Below, piece after piece: positions 58,701-64,000 of a DNA stretch of 64,000 nucleotides (the stretch's first letter is position 1; every line of letters begins with the position of its first letter). Both the position numbers and the translations under genes were made by a program. Source of the stretch: Capronia americana (lineage: Eukaryota > Ascomycota > Eurotiomycetes > Chaetothyriales > Herpotrichiellaceae); contig JADWQD010000003.1 in NCBI GenBank assembly GCA_016110215.1, forward strand, positions 310,001 through 374,000, in the 5' to 3' direction. Under the pieces are notes generated by a model that searched no databases, was not told where the DNA came from, and was given only the letters and a program-made list of their open reading frames with translations.

Positions 58701-58953
58701 GAGTGGCCAGGGCTACCCGAAGCTGGAGAACCGGTCGTGATAGGAGATGAGCCTTGGTAGGGACTCTGGCCGGACGTCAGTCAACTGCAAGTCTTCGACA
58801 GTCCTCAGTCCACATACTTGCGCTTGTGCCGGTGAGGCATGCGTAGTTGCCACCGCATTAGCCGGGAGTCTCGCCCCTCCGTGTCGTCGTGGTTGTGCCT
58901 GAGAGAGATCAGTGACGTGGCTTCATGGCTTCCATCGGGGAGGCACTCACCAT
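55727..58953 (-). CDS. Multi-exon fungal membrane protein with divergent HET-like core
   Basis: Seven exons: 58953-58951, 58898-58818, 58765-58412, 58361-58263, 58218-58075, 58025-57609 and 57550-55727; 973 residues, all junctions in frame, introns 44-58 bp. The first coding exon would be the ATG alone. Residues 1-230 are Ser/Pro-rich and contain RRHGGARLP twice (5-13 and 53-61). A hydrophobic segment lies at about 348-366 and two more at 760-775 and 777-800. Residues about 463-570 resemble the three HET-domain blocks: RFIVVAYTS, CPAYWVGSACMSEDQ...VFRISDVIRAAYTVVIAV, and RMWTLPEALLAP. A helical part follows with ALKCLSQRRTSKYLDGDLAYVLMGLL. I recall conserved ascomycete proteins of this kind, but know no tested function. 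The start and the N-terminal splicing are less sure than the body; a 48 bp in-frame intron inside exon 3 is possible. Confidence 0.78.
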
Positions 58954-59714
58954 GCTGGAAGTTAGGAGCTTGGGCTGGCGGGGGCAGGGCAGGGTAGAAC
59001 TGAGTGGAAGAATTGATAATGGAGCGATTCCAAACCGACAGGCGGGTGCGCCCTTCACTCTTATCTATCTCTCCATGCCGACGGTCTGGACTCAGCTCTT
59101 CGCAGAGGATAGGAGACATTTTGCTCAGGGGCCTTTCCAACTCGTATTCTGCAGTCCAGAGCGTCTGGTTTCCAACATCAATCACAAAGAGGCTTTTCCT
59201 GACATCAGGCTGAACATCAATAAACCAGGATAGGGCTGTGTCACAAATGTGATGGAATTGAAATGAGGTGCAGCTGAAGCAAAGTCAATTGGACGGCCTT
59301 CAAAGGCAAAATCCGGCGAGGCTGCCATGTGATTGGCGCACGCGAACAAGGCTGTCCTGTCTCCCCGTGTGCCAAGCAATATTGTGTTCGCGCTTCAAAG
59401 CCACAGGGGCTGCACGTCGAGTCTGGACGAACTGTGTGGTATAGGAGCCTCGTATTCATTCGCGTATCTGAATCAATAGACTGCTATTTCCGTCGCGAGC
59501 TGAAACTGTCGTGCACAATGTGTCGGAGAGCTTTCTGGGCAAGGCAGAAAACGAGCTCGCCGTTACTCAGAACTCAACCCTGATTCTCCCCCTTGACCAT
59601 GCAGCCGTGCGCCGTGTGTCGCGTGACTTAAACCTCCATTGCCCGCTGCCATCCGCTTGGTGATACTGAGAAGCAAACATTTGGGAGGGAGGTGCAAACA
59701 TTGCTCGCGCAGTC
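58954..59714. promoter_or_regulatory. Divergent intergenic region, HET-like / CorA-like genes
   Basis: About 760 bp between the two start codons, with no other supportable gene. A 126-codon minus frame here (up to 59185) continues over the first exons of the HET-like gene in another frame, and I treat it as leader or chance. Shared promoter is likely. Confidence 0.45.
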
Positions 59715-61280
59715 ATGTCTCTGCTTCATGATGCCAGTCAGTATGGCGCGTTCAAAGACTTGTTGGAGGATTCGCGGGCTCCATTCATGGACACAAACGA
59801 GTACAAGGTGGAAATACTTGACATCGTCCAAGCCGGCACAGGTATGTCGTTCTTTCGCAGAGTGGGCAGTCGTCTCTGATACGTGATCAGGGCAGTTGAT
59901 GCCGCCAATGCGCGAGTATACCACAGCATCAGGGTTGGCGAAAAGCAGTCGTCCTAATCTAAGGCTGATGTGAGAGCTTCATGCATGTGGTGACGGGCGC
60001 CGTGCTGAAAATGCCCACAGATTTGCGCCCTTGGACTATCCGACGCCAGCAACTAGCAAGACGCTCACAGCCCTTTTCCAAATGTTCTCGGTACCGACTG
60101 CTTTCATGTCTGAAAGGGTTCAGAGTGTGACACATGCTTTCGGCTTTGAGGGGTCCAGAGACGGCGCATTCTGTAAGTGTTGATGCCAAACTCGGAGCAG
60201 AATCCAACCGCTGATGACGACGAGGCACTTGGTTGCATTTCTTGTGCAAAGCGATCGAGCCCAAACATGACAATATCTTGTGGTTGAGAAGCGGGTATTT
60301 TCTCTCTCGGGATGCCCAGAGCAGGACTACCTTGATTTGCTTTGGTGCTTCAGACATGCTGGAAAAGAGGTTCAATTCTCTGCCATCCGAAAATTGGAGA
60401 GATGCTTTGGACGACCCCTTCGGTCTCTTGACCGTGGTGTTGTCGGACCTGCATCTTCAATTGGATGAGCAGTTGTGGGCGCTCAATACATCTGTTGGAA
60501 CAGTAGAACAGGTATGCGTGCCAATTGCTTGTCACGCCCTTTGTTAACCGTCTCGACCTGACAGCATACCATCGCCTCGACGGAAGCCCGCGACTTCAAC
60601 CTTAACTTCGTGCATCTCCATTATATTGCGAAAAATCTCATCCACCTGAAGGAAGCCTCCGATGCGATTCTTCAGACAGTCCAACATATGATCGACGAAC
60701 AGACTGAGAAACCCTCTCCGCGTTCGTTCGGTTGCAGAAAGACATTCTCTGCCTTGCGGTATCAACAGACCCTTTTCGAATCGATCAACTTGAGAGCCGT
60801 CAGCATGGAGAAGCGGATGCAGAACGTGATCAACTTGGTAAGTGACGAGCCACTTTTGCAATAGACGATAACTGATTGGTCGGGAAGAGCTTCAATCTGG
60901 TTGCGCAAAAAGACTCAAGCACCATCCTCACCGAAAGCAGCTCGATGCACACAATTGCGTTGACAACGCTAATCTTCTTGCCTATCTCTACTGTCGCAGT
61001 AAGTCTGGACTGACCCTGGCGCCACGAGTAGATGTGCTGCTGACTTGAGTAGACCATTTTTGGTAGCCAGTTCTTCAATTTCATCGACTCCGACAGTCAA
61101 GATGCGTTCCATGTCTCGCCACAGTTCTGGATTTTCTGGGCCATAACAGTTCCGTTGACGATTGTGGTGTTGACGATCTGGATATACTTCCATCCAAGCA
61201 ATGTATCTCGCTGGCCGCTTTTGAAGAGGAGCAACAAGCGTGACGAGGCATATCAGATGCTGAATTTGCCGGGCAAATGA
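59715..61280 (+). CDS. CorA-like divalent-cation transporter (fungal type)
   Basis: Two-helix CorA/ZntB-type channel, expected to carry a divalent cation. Seven exons: 59715-59841, 59891-59969, 60021-60172, 60225-60511, 60565-60837, 60888-60998 and 61053-61280; 418 residues, all phases consistent. The N-terminal cytosolic half has HAFGFEGSRDGAFCTWLHFL and a long helical part (MEKRMQNVINLSFNLVAQKDSS) leading to the pore. TM1 is about 326-345 (MHTIALTTLIFLPISTVATI) and TM2 about 366-388 (QFWIFWAITVPLTIVVLTIW). The canonical GMN after TM1 is replaced by Gly347-Ser348-Gln349 in IFGSQFF, so ion selectivity cannot be assumed. A short basic tail follows. It is head to head with the HET-like gene and tail to tail with the ADP-ribosylglycohydrolase gene, stop codons 30 bp apart. 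Confidence 0.87.
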
Positions 61281-61310
61281 TCCGCTCCGACAGGGTTGGA
61301 ACAGGCGGTT

Positions 61311-62339
61311 TCAGGGCGGCTGCTTTCTGTGATCAATTATTTTCTGCGCTGCCTCATCGAGAAGTTCCTTCCTCTTCAATTCGCGTAGCCAGTCATCGCG
61401 TATCGCATCCATCCCGTAATAAGTCCCAGCTAGCCCACCGCATATCGCGCCAACGGTGTCTGAATCGTAGCCCAAGTTGACGGACTGTATCGCAGCCTCT
61501 TCAAAAGTATCCGAGGTAAAGAAGGCCCAGAGCGCAGCTTCAAGTGTATCGACAACATAACCAGTGCTACGTATCGACTCGACTCTTGTCCTTTCCCAAT
61601 CTTCCAGTGATTGATACCGTCCGATGCGCTTTGCAAGTACTGCTTCAATTGGTGTGTCGGAGATATTGCTTGGAATGTCGTTGATTGATTCGCTTAAGCT
61701 GGTAGCGAGTTCCGTCTTGGAAGCGCCGTTGAGTGCCTGCTGTACCAGGGAAGCGTATATTATGCAAGCATGCACACATCGCAGATGGGGATGTGTCGGC
61801 AGAGAGCTTTCTTTCGCAAGCTCGACCACGTTTGGCGCGCTCGATGCGATCAGTGCTGTTGGGAGGACTCTCATCAGGCTGCCGTTGCCACAGTATTCTT
61901 CCTTCGAGAAATCATGGGTTATCTTCATCAGAATCGCGCGGTGGGCGTCTTCCACGGGGGACGTCTCGTCTCCACTCTCTAGAGAGAGCATATCAGCCCA
62001 GATTTTGAGTACTTTTAGTGTAGATACTCCGATGTCGAAACACCCCCCGGTTGAGGACATGTAGCCATTCTTCCACCATGAAATGTACTTTTTGACTTGA
62101 TCTACCATGTTGGAGTGACCGACGCAGTCTAGAAGAGAATGAGCCAGGCACAGTGCCATCGACGTGTCGTCCGTGAAGCAGCCTGCTGGAAGGCCAAAAT
62201 TTTCGTTCGGCAGCATGGTCGTAATGCGTTCAAAGGAGCCTCGGGGCTTGAATTCAACGGGACCTCCCAGTGCATCGCACACCGCAAGGCCATATATGGC
62301 GCCCTTTATGCGGGAGGACAGAGGAATTGGCTGTGGCAT
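61311..62339 (-). CDS. ADP-ribosylglycohydrolase (ARH/DraG family)
   Basis: Removes ADP-ribose from proteins or related conjugates using two Mg2+ ions; the substrate is not known. Single exon, 342 residues, ATG at 62339. Metal-binding motifs are CFTDDTSMAL (Thr56, Asp57, Asp58) and GYDSDTVGAICGG (Asp292, Asp294, Thr295), both as in ARH3/DraG. Other family text: IKGAIYGLAVCDALGGPVEF at the start, WWKNGYMSSTGGCFDIG, GNGSLMRVLP, and TGYVVDTLEAALWAFFTS. Length fits the family. The absence of a signal peptide suggests a cytosolic or nuclear enzyme. Its 3' end faces that of the CorA-like gene. Confidence 0.93.
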   Translation of the reverse strand: MPQPIPLSSRIKGAIYGLAVCDALGGPVEFKPRGSFERITTMLPNENFGLPAGCFTDDTSMALCLAHSLLDCVGHSNMVDQVKKYISWWKNGYMSSTGGCFDIGVSTLKVLKIWADMLSLESGDETSPVEDAHRAILMKITHDFSKEEYCGNGSLMRVLPTALIASSAPNVVELAKESSLPTHPHLRCVHACIIYASLVQQALNGASKTELATSLSESINDIPSNISDTPIEAVLAKRIGRYQSLEDWERTRVESIRSTGYVVDTLEAALWAFFTSDTFEEAAIQSVNLGYDSDTVGAICGGLAGTYYGMDAIRDDWLRELKRKELLDEAAQKIIDHRKQPP

Positions 62340-64000
62340 GTTGATTTCACCGTATTGACAACAATAGTACTGACCGTGAAGATCGCGAGTATTGAGAGCA
62401 AACGCGGAGTCGGTGCATGCGATTGAGAGCCCGTTGCTGCTGCAGTTGGCATCAACTCGTGGTGTAACAAGGACGAGAGGTCTGATCTACCGAGGGTAGG
62501 AAGAAGACAAAAGTGAATTGAATCTCAAATCAAAATCCTTTCAATGGTGGGAATTGCGTAATGGCCCATGCCATGACACAACGCTGGAGCAGCTACGACT
62601 CGAGACCCGTGGGCTTCCTATGATCCCACTGAACCTCTCGCCTTCAGGTTGGCGGTGCTAGAGGAACATAATAATAAAGGAGAATAGCTCTTGAAGCAGC
62701 AAAACTGCTCTATTTGTTGTCCAGCACGCGATAGAAAACAGTGACTAGCTACTCGTACACTATGCATTGAATCGAGAGAGTTGCAACTGGTCCTGAACCG
62801 GTCCATGCGTTTTAGCTTGACCAATTACATAGCGAGGCACGGCTCTTCGGAGTCGCGATAAGGGCACATTCTCTTACCCCGCATACCCGCTTCATTTCGA
62901 GCCGCCTCGGTGGAGTAAAGAGGAGGCAGAGAGAAGATTCAAAAGAAATGAAGAAACTGCTGATCGGAGTGCAATCAAATAGGAGCTGCCTCTGCTGAGA
63001 GATGTTTCTGTTTGACAGCTACCTAAAGTATATTTGTACTCGTTATCGCCCGATCAGCATGTCCACCAAGCGTGGCATTTAAATGAATGTCTGAAGCATC
63101 CACTCCCGCCATATCATCAGCATCGTTTCTGTGCCTTCAAGACATATGTTGCAAGTCCACCACGGAAGAATGAGCCATCATAGGCAGGATATCAATTTGT
63201 TTATTTCTGGGCCGACTGTTAGTTGAAGATGGAGGTAGGAAGTTCAGGTGATCATACGCAGGTGCATTTGCCGGAAGGACATGCGCCTGATACTTTAGTT
63301 AGCAATGATGAAGGATTGAGGAGCCACGGAAGGCACCCACAAGTAGAGCCGCAGCTGCAAGAGCAAGGACCTGGAATTCCAATCAGCTTTGAGCCACTGG
63401 ACAGAACTTGGAGCCCATACCCATTTTGAACTAGTAAGCGAGGGCTTCTGGTACGTAGGTTTGCGTATGCGGTTTGAATTTCTTGTGTTCAAATCGTAAA
63501 AGACAGGTGAGATTGCTTGTTGCTGTTTGCGATTAGGAGTAAAAGGAGGAGGAAGGTCAGGGAAAAGTGAGCATGTTTTTATGTGCCTTCGGCCTTTCGC
63601 TGATGCCCGCATGCCACGGCACTAGGCTCGATCTGAATCGAGACCTTCCGACAGGCGAAACGTGAGGTGAGGTCGAACATGACAGGACACTTGAGCGCGG
63701 GGGTCATCCTCCTGAGCATCGAGCACCATTCGCCGTGTTGATAGATTCTCGCACTTCGCCGACCCTTCAAGCATATTTGACTTTACCGTTTATACCTGAT
63801 AGGTGCCCTCATGCCTCGACGCGGACTTGTCGCAACGTTGAGACGCACACTGTGGGTGGTATGACTGCCGCGCCAATAACATGACACATCACGCTGGGAG
63901 CGGCAAGGCCCGCCTCATTCCCAGCAAAGTTATCTCTGGAGCTGGTATGCCGACATACGCCGCCATCGTACCAAGGAGTAAGCATGACAGAGATCAACGG
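62340..64000. other. Right-end region without a supportable gene
   Basis: About 1.66 kb to the window edge. It must carry the ARH promoter. A 67-codon plus frame at 63229-63429 is discussed among the rejected items. Two more TACTCGTA/GTACTCGT elements occur near 62750 and 63035. Confidence 0.45.

Noticed and set aside
63229..63429. 67-codon plus-strand frame near the right end
   Set aside because: Hydrophilic, Pro/Gln/His-rich, no family match or clear exon partners; too weak to call a gene.

Overview
The window reads as nuclear DNA of a filamentous ascomycete (Pezizomycotina). Genes carry short introns of about 44-60 bp with GTAAGT/GTATGT-type donors. The gene set is typical of that group: fungal Zn2Cys6 and C2H2 regulators with fungal-specific C-terminal regions, a Clr5-domain protein, BTA1, fused HPPK-DHPS, RRN11 and a fungal-type CorA. 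I cannot fix the order; a eurotiomycete/chaetothyrialean black-yeast type is a guess. I saw no rRNA, convincing tRNA, transposon ORF, CRISPR or virus-like gene.

Layout, left to right. A nitronate monooxygenase leaves the left edge (-) and is divergent from a mitochondrially targeted HPPK-DHPS folate gene (+), followed by a DHA1-type MFS carrier (+) with an acidic dileucine motif. A Clr5-domain/TPR-like protein (-) and ORC4 (-) are separated by 5.7 kb without a gene. ORC4 is divergent from a maltose-permease-like sugar transporter (+) whose downstream flank holds a 70 bp (CGTGTG)n tract. A C2H2/fungal-trans regulator (-) faces a class I type CPD photolyase (+) across 5.5 kb of gene-free DNA. 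Then come a small conserved fungal protein (+), betaine-lipid synthase BTA1 (-, five exons, one GC-AG intron), RRN11 (-), a myristoylatable RING-H2 E3 ligase (+), a Zn2Cys6 regulator (+), a TRAMP-type poly(A) polymerase (+), a seven-exon membrane protein with a divergent HET-like core (-), a seven-exon CorA-like channel (+) and an ADP-ribosylglycohydrolase (-).

Most genes are unrelated housekeeping or regulatory loci and the window is not a biosynthetic cluster. The right end (55.7-62.3 kb) is the most suggestive neighbourhood: HET-like membrane protein and CorA-like protein head to head, CorA and ADP-ribosylglycohydrolase tail to tail only 30 bp apart. Several promoters carry plausible control elements: GATC clusters before the photolyase, CACGTG boxes before BTA1, and MCB-like ACGCG boxes before ORC4. 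Five spacers of about 3.6-5.7 kb contain no supportable coding gene.

Splice sites were assigned by eye from consensus and reading frame. All spliced models keep frame through every junction, but none is backed by transcript data.
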